Of a stretch of DNA of 64,000 nucleotides, positions 8,926 through 18,154 are shown piece by piece. A model generated the notes under the pieces. That model did no database searches and had not been told where the DNA came from. It was given only the letters and a program-made list of their open reading frames with translations. How positions within the stretch are numbered: the first letter of the stretch is position 1; every line of letters starts with the position of its first letter. The position numbers and the translations under genes are program-made. Where the stretch lies: the NCBI RefSeq assembly GCF_014117325.1, contig NZ_CP059732.1, positions 5,345,001 through 5,409,000 of the forward strand, read 5' to 3'. Origin of the DNA: Spirosoma foliorum (GTDB lineage: Bacteria > Bacteroidota > Bacteroidia > Cytophagales > Spirosomataceae).

Positions 8926-10362
8926 TCAGATCAACAAGTCCATAACGGGTTTTCCCAGCCCATCTGGCGTCGAATAAAACGGGCGCTTCTCCACTTCGTA
9001 ATGCGTATCGGGTGGGATGCCCAATGCGTGATAAATCGTTTGGTGAATCCCATCGATATGAACCGGATTTTCAATGGTTTTGCACGGACGCTCATCAGCA
9101 GTTTTACCGTAAACGAAGCCTTTTTTAATTCCTCCGCCAAACATTAGAATCGAACACCCATCTGTAAAATGGCGATGCATGCCGTAAAACTTTAGATCCG
9201 ACAGAATATCCGGTTGATTGACCTGTTCCAACACTTTGGCTCCGGGTCGCCCTTCCACCATCATATCCCGACTAAATTCACTGGCCAGAATGACGATGGT
9301 ACGATCCAGATGTCCGGTTTTATCCAGATCCTTAATGAGTTGCGCAATAGGGCCGTCGATCTGTTTTTTCATATCCTCCAGGCGTGTGTGTCCATTCTCG
9401 TGCGTGTCCCAGCCCTTAAACGGCTCGTACTCTGTCGTCACACTGATGAACCGGGCACCCTGTTCGGTAAGTCGACGGGCGAGCAGACAGCCTAGTCCGA
9501 ATTTACCGGTATTGTAGATATCATAGCTCGCTTTAGGTTCCTGGCTCAGATCAAACGCCTTGGCTTCGGGAGAATTGAGCAACATATACGCCTGCTCCAT
9601 CGACCGTTTAAGTGACTCTTTCTGGTAATCGCTGCCAAATTCCCCCATCGGTCCATTGCTGATCAGGTCGTTGTAGAGTTGGTTCCGTCGCTCAAACCGT
9701 TTCGCATCCATCCCAACGGGTGGCCGAACGCTTTCCAGACCCTGACTGGGGTCGGGGATAAAGAAAGGCCCAAATTCATTGCCTAGAAAACCCGCTGTAT
9801 GAAACGCTTTTAGTTCTTCAGCTTCACCTACCGTAAACCGCTGACCAATATCGACAAAGGCAGGAATCACTGGATTTTTGGAACCGAGTTCTTTCGCAAT
9901 CCAGGAACCCAGATGCGGAGCCGCTACCGTTTGGGGCGGCTCATAGCAGGTGTGCCAATGATACTGATGACGCGAGTGCAGAATATGCCCCATATCAGCC
10001 GCTACATACGACCGTATCAGGGTGCCCTTATCCATCACCTTGCCAATGGATTCAAGTCCTTCCGAAAAGTGAATACCATCCAGTACTGTCGGCACTGACT
10101 TGAACGTACTCAGCACCCGATTGCCTTCCATGCCCTTTGTGAAGGGTGTATAGCGCTTAGGGTCAAAGGTTTCAGTATGCGCCATGCCGCCCGCCATCCA
10201 AAGCAGAATTACGGTGTCGGCGGTACCGTTTGTTTGACCCGGTTTCTTCGACGGACTGCAACCCGACAAAAGACTCGACATAGGAGCACCAGCCGCAAAA
10301 GCGGCCATCGTAGCCGCACTTGTTTTCTGTAAAAACTCCCGTCTATTCCAGTACGTTTTCAT
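8926..10362 (-). CDS. DUF1501 domain protein, likely Tat-exported lipoprotein
   Basis: This is a 478-residue DUF1501 protein. The N-terminus has a twin-arginine motif (NRREFLQK, residues 6-13) followed by a hydrophobic stretch and a lipobox (SSLLSGC35), which points to a Tat-exported lipoprotein. Family marks are VILLWMAGGMAHTETFDPK, GWDTHENGH, ILASEFSRD and VHIDGIHQTIYHALG near the end. It is only distantly similar to the DUF1501 protein at 4809-6275 (metal-site-like segments shared, insertions different), so the two are ancient paralogues rather than a recent duplication. It sits 145 bases upstream of the PSCyt1-DUF1549-DUF1553 gene on the same strand, the standard pair. Substrate unknown. 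Confidence 0.9.
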   Translation of the reverse strand: MKTYWNRREFLQKTSAATMAAFAAGAPMSSLLSGCSPSKKPGQTNGTADTVILLWMAGGMAHTETFDPKRYTPFTKGMEGNRVLSTFKSVPTVLDGIHFSEGLESIGKVMDKGTLIRSYVAADMGHILHSRHQYHWHTCYEPPQTVAAPHLGSWIAKELGSKNPVIPAFVDIGQRFTVGEAEELKAFHTAGFLGNEFGPFFIPDPSQGLESVRPPVGMDAKRFERRNQLYNDLISNGPMGEFGSDYQKESLKRSMEQAYMLLNSPEAKAFDLSQEPKASYDIYNTGKFGLGCLLARRLTEQGARFISVTTEYEPFKGWDTHENGHTRLEDMKKQIDGPIAQLIKDLDKTGHLDRTIVILASEFSRDMMVEGRPGAKVLEQVNQPDILSDLKFYGMHRHFTDGCSILMFGGGIKKGFVYGKTADERPCKTIENPVHIDGIHQTIYHALGIPPDTHYEVEKRPFYSTPDGLGKPVMDLLI

Positions 10363-10441
10363 GTCGTTGTGCTCTCTAAAGTACTTCTGCCTGCGGCTTG
10401 TACATTAGGGAGTTATAAGGTGGTTCGTATTATTTTTTACT

Positions 10442-10573
10442 TGATGTCAGGTTCCTACGGCCTTTGTGGTGTCGGTTACTTATAACCGACACAGTGAGGT
10501 TTCTCAAAACCGAACGGTGCGAACAGTAGGTTTTGAGAAACCTACCAATGTCAGGTTAAAGAACCTGACATCA
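10442..10573. repeat. Multi-hairpin intergenic element, tcaggtt family, copy 1
   Basis: Three hairpins follow one another: gtgtcggtta/taaccgacac (10469-10492), aggtttctcaaaacc/ggttttgagaaacct (10497-10511 with 10529-10543) and atgtcaggtt/aacctgacat (10548-10571). A further tgatgtcaggtt at 10442-10453 can pair with the last arm to enclose the whole element. The same building blocks recur at 16341-16452. Confidence 0.75.
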
Positions 10574-10601
10574 CATCAGAGCCCCTGTCACCACGGCTAT
10601 G

Positions 10602-13041
10602 TCAATAAATTAACTGAAATTCCGGATGCAGGCTAATGGCCCAGACCAGATCCTGAATGCCTTCTGTCGTTGGATTTTTGCCAATAATTTTCTGCGCAAT
10701 AGTTAGCTCGTTTGGTTTTGGCTCACGGCCTAAGGCTTTCCAGTATAAGTTTTTCACTAAGGCATCTGGATTCGGATAGGTGACTTTCCATTGCTGGGCA
10801 CCTCGCTTAAGGGCGTCGTTGAATTTCTCGCCATTGGTCAGTTCCAGTGCCTGCAACAGGTTCGCCTGCGACGACCGGCTGGTACTGACCGTTTCTCGAT
10901 TCGGGCGGCCCAGCGCCGTTAGGAATGGATCATTTTTCACCAACGACGCCCTTGGGAACGGCATTTCTTTCTTGAGTTGTTTGGGAAACTGCTTCTCCAC
11001 AATAGACGTATCCACGTAGATCGGGCTAAACGCCAGGCTAACTGCATCGGCAAATTGCTCGGCCGTGAGCCGACGACGTACCATGCCCTGAAACACGAAA
11101 TTGGGAGACGTAATCAGGTCAGCATCTTTCAGGCCAACGGAAGGCAATTGATATGTTTTGGAGGTCAGAATGGTGAAAATCAGCTTCTTGATGTCGTAGC
11201 CATTCATGGCAAAATCAGACGCCAGCCAGTCAATCAAATCTTGACTCCAGGGTTCGTTATCCATCATATCGACGGGTTCAATAATACCCCTGCCCATCAC
11301 CTGCGCCCAAATCCGATTCACAACTGTACGATACAATCGACCATCTTTGGGTTGTACCAGAAAATTCGCCAGTTCTTTGAGTCGTTCGTCGGTAGTAGCT
11401 TTTCCGTTGATCGTTCCCAGCTTTTCGAAGATGATTTTGGTACCGGCCAATTTACCTGTAGGCTTGTCGCAGCGATTGATTTCCAGTGTGGTATCGGCAA
11501 ATATGTTGGCGAACGCGTAGGCGTCGGCCAGTTTCCAGTCACTGATAAAACTGTCGTGGCAGGAAGCGCATTTCAGGTTCAACCCCAACAATACCTGCGA
11601 CACGTTTTGAGCCGCCTGCATCTCCGTCCGTTGGCTCGAATTGATGGTACCCCGCCACTTAATGCCTTTAATAAACCCCGCCGACTCTTTGGTTGGGCTA
11701 ACGAGTTCCCGGACGAACTGATTGTAAGGTTTATTATTTTTCAGTGAGGTATAAAGCCAGTTTGTGATATCGAATCGCCCCCCCCGTAATGTAGCCGGTT
11801 CCGGTATAATCATTGCGGAGCGCATCGTTCCAAAATGTTAACCAATGCTGCGCGTAATCGACATTTCGGCCAAGCAATTCATTAACCAAAATCTCTCGCT
11901 TGTTTGGTCTTGGGTCAGCTTCAAAAGCTTTTAATTTTTCAGGTGATGGGATCAATCCTACTACATCCAGATATACCCGGCGCATGTACGTTCGATCATC
12001 CACGACGCTTTTCCAGGCCAGTTTATGTTGCTGGAAGTAAACAGTCACAAACCGATCAATAGGGTTCGTAATACCCGCCGGAGCTTCAGGAGGGACAGGT
12101 AAGCGTGGCTCCAATTCGGCTACTCTATAAATGCTTTTTTCGGCACCACTAGGCCAGGGAGCCCCCTGCTGAATCCAGAATTCAAGCAGAGCGACATCGT
12201 GTTCGCTTAGGCGTTTTCCTTTGGTGGGCATCGCGTCTTCATCACCAGCAGGCAGTTTGATGCGCCGAATAATATCACTCTTTTCGGGATGACCGGGCAC
12301 CAGAATCTCGCCATTCTCCCCGCCTTTCATAACGAACTCCTTTTTATCCAGCCGCAAGCCACCTTTGGTTTTGGTCGCACTATGGCAACTGTAGCAATTG
12401 TGCGCCAGAATCGACCGAACTTCCAGATTCAGGTCAGCAATCTGCTTGTCGTTCAAGGGTTGGCCAGCCGTGGCACTAGCAAAAGCGAATTTCGACTCCT
12501 CCCCTATTGGACTACTACCACCTCCTTTACCGAAGGGCAACACGCTACTTAGGTAGTCGTCGCCATGCGTAAGCATCGCGCCGTAATGACCCGCCAGACT
12601 AACCCCAACGACTGTTACAATCAACAAGCCCCGATACAATTCCAGACGACCGCTACGCAAGGCAAGTACTGTTCCAATGGCCAGGACCATCGTTGCCAGC
12701 CCTGACCATTGGTGAATAGTTACTGTATCTCCGCCGTAATCGTCCTGATTTACCAGCAACAGACCCAGCGCTGCGGCCACCACTGAACTGATGGCCCCAA
12801 CCCAGACCATTGCCCGGATACCCGCCTGCATATCGGTCGATTTGCGAAACCAACCAACCGCTTCGAGCAGCAAGGCGATGCATAAAAGACTAACCGGAAA
12901 ATGAACGATTAGCGGATGTAAACGGCCCAGAAATTGCCAGAGCCAGAACGATTCGGTTAATATTGTTATCACGTCGAAATAAGTACTCGAAGCCTCTGAT
13001 TTACTGGCGTTACCTGACAAAGGCCATAGCAACACCCCCAT
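10602..13041 (-). pseudogene. DUF2231-PSCyt1-DUF1549-DUF1553 protein, split by a one-base frameshift in a C8 tract
   Basis: Two overlapping frames (11734-13041, 435 aa; 10602-11825, 407 aa) make one protein of about 812 residues. The upstream frame has DUF2231 membrane segments (LGRLHPLIVHFP at 38-49, GHYGAMLTHGDD near 151), heme site CYSCH at 216-220 and the start of DUF1549. The downstream frame continues DUF1549/DUF1553 with CASCH and WAQVMGRGIIEP. The frames meet at eight consecutive C (11778-11785, plus strand); removing one gives ...GYITGGRFDITNWL..., the expected family sequence. Sequencing error, a recent mutation and tract-length switching are all possible. The ATG at 13041 overlaps the upstream aldolase gene by 32 bases; a GTG at 12972 (residue 24), just before the first membrane segment, is an alternative start. 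Confidence 0.85.
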
Positions 13042-15145
13042 CTACATTAAGTACATTACCGGTAGATTTGGATAATAGGCCATTCACAAACGCCAAACAC
13101 GCATTAGCAATGTCTTCAGGCAGGATAATTTCATTCAGTAAGGTCCGTTTGGCGTAATAGGCGGGCAATTCGGCAACGGTGATACCGTAGGCTTTGGCAC
13201 GGCCTTCGGCCCAGGCACCTGCCCAGATTTTAGAATCGGAAATAACGGCGTCGGGGTTGACTACGTTGACCCGAATATGATCTTTTCCTAACTCAGCCGC
13301 GTTCAATCGGCTCAGATGTAATTGGGCCGCTTTTGCCGAACCATAACCTGCATTGTTCGGGCCGGAGACTAGTGCGTTTTTGCTGACAATATTCAGCACA
13401 TCGCCCCCAAGCTCCTGCTTACGCATTACGGCAACGCCTTGTTGAGTCACTAAAAACTGGCCCTTCACCAGAACATCGTACAGTAAATCCCAATCGGCTT
13501 CGGTATGCTCTTCAATGGGTTTAGAGATTGATAAACCCGCACAGTTGACCACAATATCGACACCTCCGAAGGCTAAACTGGCCGTCTTAAAAGCGTTAGC
13601 AATTGTCTCTGTGTTGGTTACGTCGAGTTGAGCAGCGGCATGTGTATCTCGTCCGTATTTCTTTCCAAATTCGCTGTTGGCCGATGCAAGTCGGTCGGCA
13701 TCGTTATCGTTGATGACCACGCAGGCTCCTTCATCGGCAAACTTTTTGGCGATGGCTTTTCCAATGCCTCCCGCGCTGCCTGTAATCAGCGCCACCTTAC
13801 CCGTTAACGGTTTTGGCTTGGGCATTCGTTGAAGTTTAGCCTCTTCCAGCAACCAGTATTCGATATCAAACGCTTCCTGTCGTGGCAGGGACGTATAGCC
13901 AGAAATGGCTTCGGCACCCTTCATGACATTGATGGCATTGATGTAAAATTCAGCGGCTACACGGGCCGTTTGTTTGTCCTTAGCAAACGTGAACATACCC
14001 ACGCCCGGCCAGAGAATAACAACCGGATTTTTATCACGAATAGCGGGCGAATTCGGGTGTTTACAAGTGTCGTAATACGCCTGATACATATCGCGATAAG
14101 CCTCGAACGCTGGTGTCAATTTCTCCCGAATAGCCGCAGCATCGGTTACGTCCTGATCAGACGCTAAATCCAGCACGAGTGGGCTGATTTTGGTTCGCAG
14201 GAAGTGATCGGGGCAACTTGTTCCCATTGGAGCCAGTCGGGCCAGATCGGCGGAGTTGATGAATTCCAGCACCCGGTCATCGTCGGTAAAATGCCCGATC
14301 ATTCGGTTCTGGCTCGAACATAAGCCTCGCAGAACAGGGGCTAGTTGGGCCGCCTGCGTTTTTCGGTCCTCTTTAGGCAACGATTCACGAACCGATCCAC
14401 CAAATTGAGCGCCTTTTTTCGTGTAGCTATCTTCCAGAAACTGAGCGCAGGTTTCAATCACATCCAGGGTGTTTACATAGCTTTCATAGGCCGTCTCGCC
14501 CCAGGTGAATAGGCCATGTGAACCAAGCATAATTCCCCGAATACCCGGATTTTCGGTAATGCATTGTTCCAGTTTCAGACCCAGATCGAAGCCCGGCCGT
14601 TGCCAGTCGACCCAGCCGATCGTCCCGTTGAACAGCTCTTCCGTAATCCGTTTGCCGTCTTTGGCAGCGGCAATGGCAATAGCCGCATCGGGATGCAGGT
14701 GGTCGATGTGTTTGTAAGGTAGAAAACCGTGCAAAGGTGTGTCGATAGAAGGAGCTTTGGAGGCTAAATCGAAAATGCTGTAGTTGAACAATTCAACCAT
14801 TTCGTCTTCGAATTCGAGCCCACGGTAAACCTCTTTAAGACTATGCAACCGGTTCATATACAGGGCCGCCAGTCCACCACGTGTGAGGGTACCGATATCA
14901 CCACCAGAGCCCTTGATCCACATAACTTCGGTGGATTTTCCAGTGAGTGGGTCTCGAGACGTGGTTTTGCAGGACGTGTTGCCTCCGCCGTAGTTCGTAA
15001 GGCGCAAATCGGCTCCCAATAAATTGGACCGATACAGCAACAGGGCAACTTCCTGTTCCTGCGGGTTGTCATTCGCTAAAGAGGCCGCCTTTTCTTCATC
15101 CCACAAGTAACTTACATGCCGATAGGTTTTGATGGTTGATAGCAT
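13010..15145 (-). CDS. rhaD: Bifunctional rhamnulose-1-phosphate aldolase / short-chain alcohol dehydrogenase
   Basis: This 711-residue fusion fits the known bifunctional rhamnulose-1-phosphate aldolase/short-chain dehydrogenase family. Residues 1 to about 430 are a class II aldolase/adducin domain: NYGGGNTSCK at 51-60 for phosphate binding, HIDHLHPDA at 146-154 and GSHGLFTW at 208-215 with zinc-ligand histidines. Residues 445-711 are a short-chain dehydrogenase: TGSAGGIG at 455-462 (NAD binding), NCAG near 534, S588 and YGSAK at 601-605 (catalytic Tyr-Lys). The enzyme would cleave L-rhamnulose-1-phosphate to dihydroxyacetone phosphate and lactaldehyde and oxidise the lactaldehyde, in the cytoplasm. 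Rhamnose isomerase and kinase genes are not in the window. It is the first gene of the minus-strand series and is divergent from a GntR regulator, which probably controls it. Confidence 0.92.
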   Translation of the reverse strand: MLSTIKTYRHVSYLWDEEKAASLANDNPQEQEVALLLYRSNLLGADLRLTNYGGGNTSCKTTSRDPLTGKSTEVMWIKGSGGDIGTLTRGGLAALYMNRLHSLKEVYRGLEFEDEMVELFNYSIFDLASKAPSIDTPLHGFLPYKHIDHLHPDAAIAIAAAKDGKRITEELFNGTIGWVDWQRPGFDLGLKLEQCITENPGIRGIMLGSHGLFTWGETAYESYVNTLDVIETCAQFLEDSYTKKGAQFGGSVRESLPKEDRKTQAAQLAPVLRGLCSSQNRMIGHFTDDDRVLEFINSADLARLAPMGTSCPDHFLRTKISPLVLDLASDQDVTDAAAIREKLTPAFEAYRDMYQAYYDTCKHPNSPAIRDKNPVVILWPGVGMFTFAKDKQTARVAAEFYINAINVMKGAEAISGYTSLPRQEAFDIEYWLLEEAKLQRMPKPKPLTGKVALITGSAGGIGKAIAKKFADEGACVVINDNDADRLASANSEFGKKYGRDTHAAAQLDVTNTETIANAFKTASLAFGGVDIVVNCAGLSISKPIEEHTEADWDLLYDVLVKGQFLVTQQGVAVMRKQELGGDVLNIVSKNALVSGPNNAGYGSAKAAQLHLSRLNAAELGKDHIRVNVVNPDAVISDSKIWAGAWAEGRAKAYGITVAELPAYYAKRTLLNEIILPEDIANACLAFVNGLLSKSTGNVLNVDGGVAMAFVR

Positions 15146-15157
15146 AACTGAGTAAAC

Positions 15158-15181
15158 GTATTAGATAGGTTATATGGTTAG
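15158..15181 (-). promoter_or_regulatory. Leader motif shared with the SusC gene at 2233
   Basis: This segment is 22 of 24 identical to 2238-2261 and lies 12 bases upstream of the aldolase start codon, inside the 161-base divergent promoter region facing the GntR gene. It could be an operator or 5' leader common to the two genes. I could not identify convincing -33/-7 promoter elements in the same interval. Confidence 0.4.
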
Positions 15182-15306
15182 TATTAGAGCCTGAATGCTT
15201 TTGTCTAATAAAGGCTGAAAGTAGGTGGTCGTCCCCCAGAGACTTTCCTATACTGTCCTATTTTTTTGACCATAAGAACTATTTTTTTGTACGAAACCAA
15301 TAACCC

Positions 15307-16323
15307 ATGATTTATCACATAAAGATCAACGACTATTCAAATACGCCTAAATACCAGCAGATTTATAATTCGATAGTCGAAGGCATTGAAAATCGGGATA
15401 TTCTACCGGGCGATAAGCTACCGTCTATTCACGAACTCTGCGCCGAATTTGATATTTCGAAGGGCACGATTGAGCGGGCTTATGAGCTTTTAAAAGAGAA
15501 AGAAATTATTGGGGCCGTAAAGGGAAAAGGCTATTACATCAACTACACACCGACAGGAAACAACCTAAAAGTATTCCTGTTATTCAACAAGTTAAGCGCC
15601 CACAAAAAAATCATTTATGATTCCTTCGTCGAACTGCTGGGGCCGGGGGTTGCCATTGATTTTTTCATCTACAACAATGACTTTCGCCTGTTTCGGGATC
15701 TGATTCAGCGGCAGGCTCGTAACCATACCCACTACGTCATTATCGGCCATTTTTTCGAAGGGGGCGAAAAAGCCGATGAACTCATCAACAGTTTACCAAA
15801 GCACAAATTAATTATCCTGGACAAGCTGGTGGAAGGGATAACGGGGAGCTATGGGGCTGTATTCCAGAATTTTGAACGTGACTTGTATCAGTCGTTAACT
15901 GATGCGCTCCCGCTACTGAAAAAGTATTCGACTCTGTGCATACTGTTCCCGTCGTATAGCTATCATCCCAAGGCTATTCTCAACGGATTTTACAAATTCT
16001 GCTATGAGCATGGATTTAAAACCAAGGTGATTAATACCGTTCAGAATGAGGTAATTGAACCGGGCCATGCTTATATCAATCTGATGGAAGAAGACCTTGT
16101 TGAGCTTATCAAACGCATAAAGGAAACTCCCTATATCGTGGGAAATGAAGTTGGCATTCTTTCGTACAACGACACGCCACTGAAGGAATTTTTGCTGGAT
16201 GGCATTACCGTTATTTCCACCGATTTTGCTCAAATGGGCCGGACGGCGGCACGCTTAGTCCTGAACGCCAGCGTTGAGCACGTCGAAAATCCATTCCGGC
16301 TGATTGTTCGCAAATCGCTTTAA
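15307..16323 (+). CDS. GntR-family transcriptional regulator with sugar-binding-protein-like sensor domain
   Basis: A 338-residue regulator. Residues 10-78 form a GntR winged helix-turn-helix (KYQQIYNSIVEGIENRDILP, GDKLPSIHELCAEFDISKGT, VKGKGYYI). The remainder resembles a periplasmic-binding-protein-like effector domain of LacI/GntR type, ending TDFAQMGRTAARLVLN, which in this class binds a sugar and alters DNA binding. The gene is divergent from the bifunctional aldolase gene with 161 bases between them, the usual position for a local repressor or activator of a sugar operon. A rhamnose-pathway ligand is the natural guess, but the sequence does not name it. Confidence 0.88.
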   Translation: MIYHIKINDYSNTPKYQQIYNSIVEGIENRDILPGDKLPSIHELCAEFDISKGTIERAYELLKEKEIIGAVKGKGYYINYTPTGNNLKVFLLFNKLSAHKKIIYDSFVELLGPGVAIDFFIYNNDFRLFRDLIQRQARNHTHYVIIGHFFEGGEKADELINSLPKHKLIILDKLVEGITGSYGAVFQNFERDLYQSLTDALPLLKKYSTLCILFPSYSYHPKAILNGFYKFCYEHGFKTKVINTVQNEVIEPGHAYINLMEEDLVELIKRIKETPYIVGNEVGILSYNDTPLKEFLLDGITVISTDFAQMGRTAARLVLNASVEHVENPFRLIVRKSL

Positions 16324-16340
16324 TCTGCGGTTTTGTTTTA

Positions 16341-16452
16341 GTGATGTCAGGTTCTTCAACCTGACATCGTGAGGTTTCTCAAAACCTTACGAGACATCGT
16401 AACACGAGGTTTTGAGAAACCTCGCTGCGTCAGGTTCTGAACCTGACGCCAC
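16341..16452. repeat. Multi-hairpin intergenic element, tcaggtt family, copy 2
   Basis: Three hairpins in tandem: gatgtcaggtt/aacctgacatc (16343-16368), gaggtttctcaaaacc/ggttttgagaaacctc (16371-16386 with 16408-16423) and gcgtcaggtt/aacctgacgc (16427-16449). The outermost tcaggtt arms can also pair with each other. The arms are the same building blocks as at 10442-10573, so the two are one dispersed family. It follows the GntR stop codon. Confidence 0.78.
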
Positions 16453-16588
16453 TGAGTACACGATTAAATATCAGAGCTATACACAGAGCAACCGCTAAAT
16501 CTCCCTCGTAACCGAAAAATCATAATAGTCTATTGGGTAAATTTCGGCGTATATATCCTTATCAGTAAGAACTCCTATTCATTTTCTC

Positions 16589-18091
16589 ATGAATCAGTCA
16601 GATAACTCTACGCCTGAGCAGAACAACTCGGGCACCACTTCGAGACGGCAATTCATTCAGGCTAGTGCTTTAGCGGCTACTAGTTTCTTTATTGTACCAC
16701 GCCATGTACTCGGAGGTAAAGGTTTCATTGCACCCAGCGACAAGCTCAACATTGCCGGTGTCGGTTTTGGCGGTAAAGGGTTCAGTGATACTAATAACTC
16801 GTATAACAACGGAGCCAATAACATCGTGGCTCTGTGCGATGTAGACTGGGGCCTCCCCCGTGTTAAAGAAAACTTCACCAAGCACCCCAACGCGAAACGC
16901 TACAAGGATTTCCGTGAGATGCTGGATAAAGAAGGAAAAGCCATTGATGCCGTTACCGTGTCGACCGCCGACCATACGCACGCAGTTGTAGCGATGGCAG
17001 CCATGCAGCGCGGCAAGCACGTATATGTGCAGAAACCCCTGACACACAACATTTACGAAGCTCGGGCACTAACCGAAGCTGCTCGTAAATACAAAGTTGT
17101 GACCCAAATGGGTAACCAGGGCTCGTCCAATCCCCAGCAAAAACAAATGGTGGAGTGGTTCGATAAAGGACTTCTGGGCACAGTACATACGGTGAACCTC
17201 TGGACCAACCGTCCTGTGTGGCCACAAGGCATTCCGGTACCAGCAGCAGTGGATCAAATCCCTGTTGATCTGGATTGGGATCTCTGGCTCGGACCAGCTC
17301 AAAAAGTGGGCTATACCCCTGCTTATCACCCATTCAAATGGCGTGGCTGGTGGAACTTTGGTGCTGGTGCTTTGGGCGATATCGGTTGCCACATCATGGA
17401 TACACCATTCCGCGTACTCGGCCTGGGTTACCCAACTGAGGTTGAAACCAGCGTTGGTCAGGTATTCATCAAAGACTGGACACCGGAGTACATTCCTGAA
17501 GGTTGCCCACCATCGTCGCACGTGGAATTGAAATTCCCCGCAACGTCTAAAAACAAATCGGTGGTAAAAATGATCTGGGAAGATGGAGGCATTCGTCCTT
17601 TCCGTCCAGAGATGTTGCCAGAAGGTGAGCCAATGCCAGAAAATGGTGAAAACGGTGTACTTATCCACGGCGACAAAGGTTTGCTGATCTGCGGCATGTA
17701 TGGCGAAGATCCAAAACTGTACACCAAGGATGGTAAGAAAATCGTAGGTGATCCGAAGCCAAAGCCAGCTGATGGCTCTAAGCCGTTGCCAGAAAATGGT
17801 CACCAGGTGCTATGGACCGAAGCTTGTAAAGCTGGTTTCAACAGCAAAGAGCACAAAGCACTTACGTCGTCTTTTGACTTTGCTGGCCCTCTGACCGAAT
17901 CCGTTCTGATGGGTAACCTGGCGATTCGTAGCTACAACGTTCGCGCGCCTAAAGCCGACGGTAAAGGCTTTACCTATCCTGGCCGGAAACAACTGACCTG
18001 GGATGGTAAAAACATGAAAATCACGAACTTCGACGAAGCGAACCAGTTCGTTAAGCGCGAATACCGCCAAGGCTGGTCGTTAAACGCGTAA
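16589..18091 (+). CDS. Tat-exported Gfo/Idh/MocA-family oxidoreductase
   Basis: This 500-residue protein has a twin-arginine signal (SRRQFIQASALAATSFFIVP, residues 18-37), so it is exported folded with its cofactor. A Rossmann fold follows with GVGFGGKG at 57-64, and the family's second motif reads YVQKPLT (QKP at 148-150 in place of the usual EKP), as is common in the exported Bacteroidota subgroup. The C-terminal domain has GALGDIGCHIMD, carrying the conserved catalytic-site histidine. Members oxidise or reduce sugar hydroxyls with a tightly bound NAD(P); several exported members of the superfamily act on glycosides. It stands alone between the GntR gene and a terminator at 18115. Substrate unassigned. 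Confidence 0.9.
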   Translation: MNQSDNSTPEQNNSGTTSRRQFIQASALAATSFFIVPRHVLGGKGFIAPSDKLNIAGVGFGGKGFSDTNNSYNNGANNIVALCDVDWGLPRVKENFTKHPNAKRYKDFREMLDKEGKAIDAVTVSTADHTHAVVAMAAMQRGKHVYVQKPLTHNIYEARALTEAARKYKVVTQMGNQGSSNPQQKQMVEWFDKGLLGTVHTVNLWTNRPVWPQGIPVPAAVDQIPVDLDWDLWLGPAQKVGYTPAYHPFKWRGWWNFGAGALGDIGCHIMDTPFRVLGLGYPTEVETSVGQVFIKDWTPEYIPEGCPPSSHVELKFPATSKNKSVVKMIWEDGGIRPFRPEMLPEGEPMPENGENGVLIHGDKGLLICGMYGEDPKLYTKDGKKIVGDPKPKPADGSKPLPENGHQVLWTEACKAGFNSKEHKALTSSFDFAGPLTESVLMGNLAIRSYNVRAPKADGKGFTYPGRKQLTWDGKNMKITNFDEANQFVKREYRQGWSLNA

Positions 18092-18114
18092 AGGTTTTTA
18101 ACCACAGGTATACA

Positions 18115-18154
18115 AAGGGCACCGAGGCAGTAAACTATCTCGGTGCCCTTTTTT
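18115..18154 (+). terminator. Rho-independent terminator of the Gfo/Idh/MocA gene
   Basis: Twelve-base perfect arms (aagggcaccgag and ctcggtgccctt) with a 12-base loop are followed directly by a T-run, 23 bases after the stop codon. Confidence 0.88.

Noticed and set aside
10977..11747. 256-codon plus-strand frame opposite the DUF1549/DUF1553 gene
   Set aside because: It lies wholly antisense to a well-supported family protein and its translation has no domain; a shadow frame of a GC-rich third-position pattern.
17069..17803. 244-codon minus-strand frame opposite the Gfo/Idh/MocA gene
   Set aside because: Antisense to a clear enzyme, rich in W, F and H without any pattern; shadow frame.
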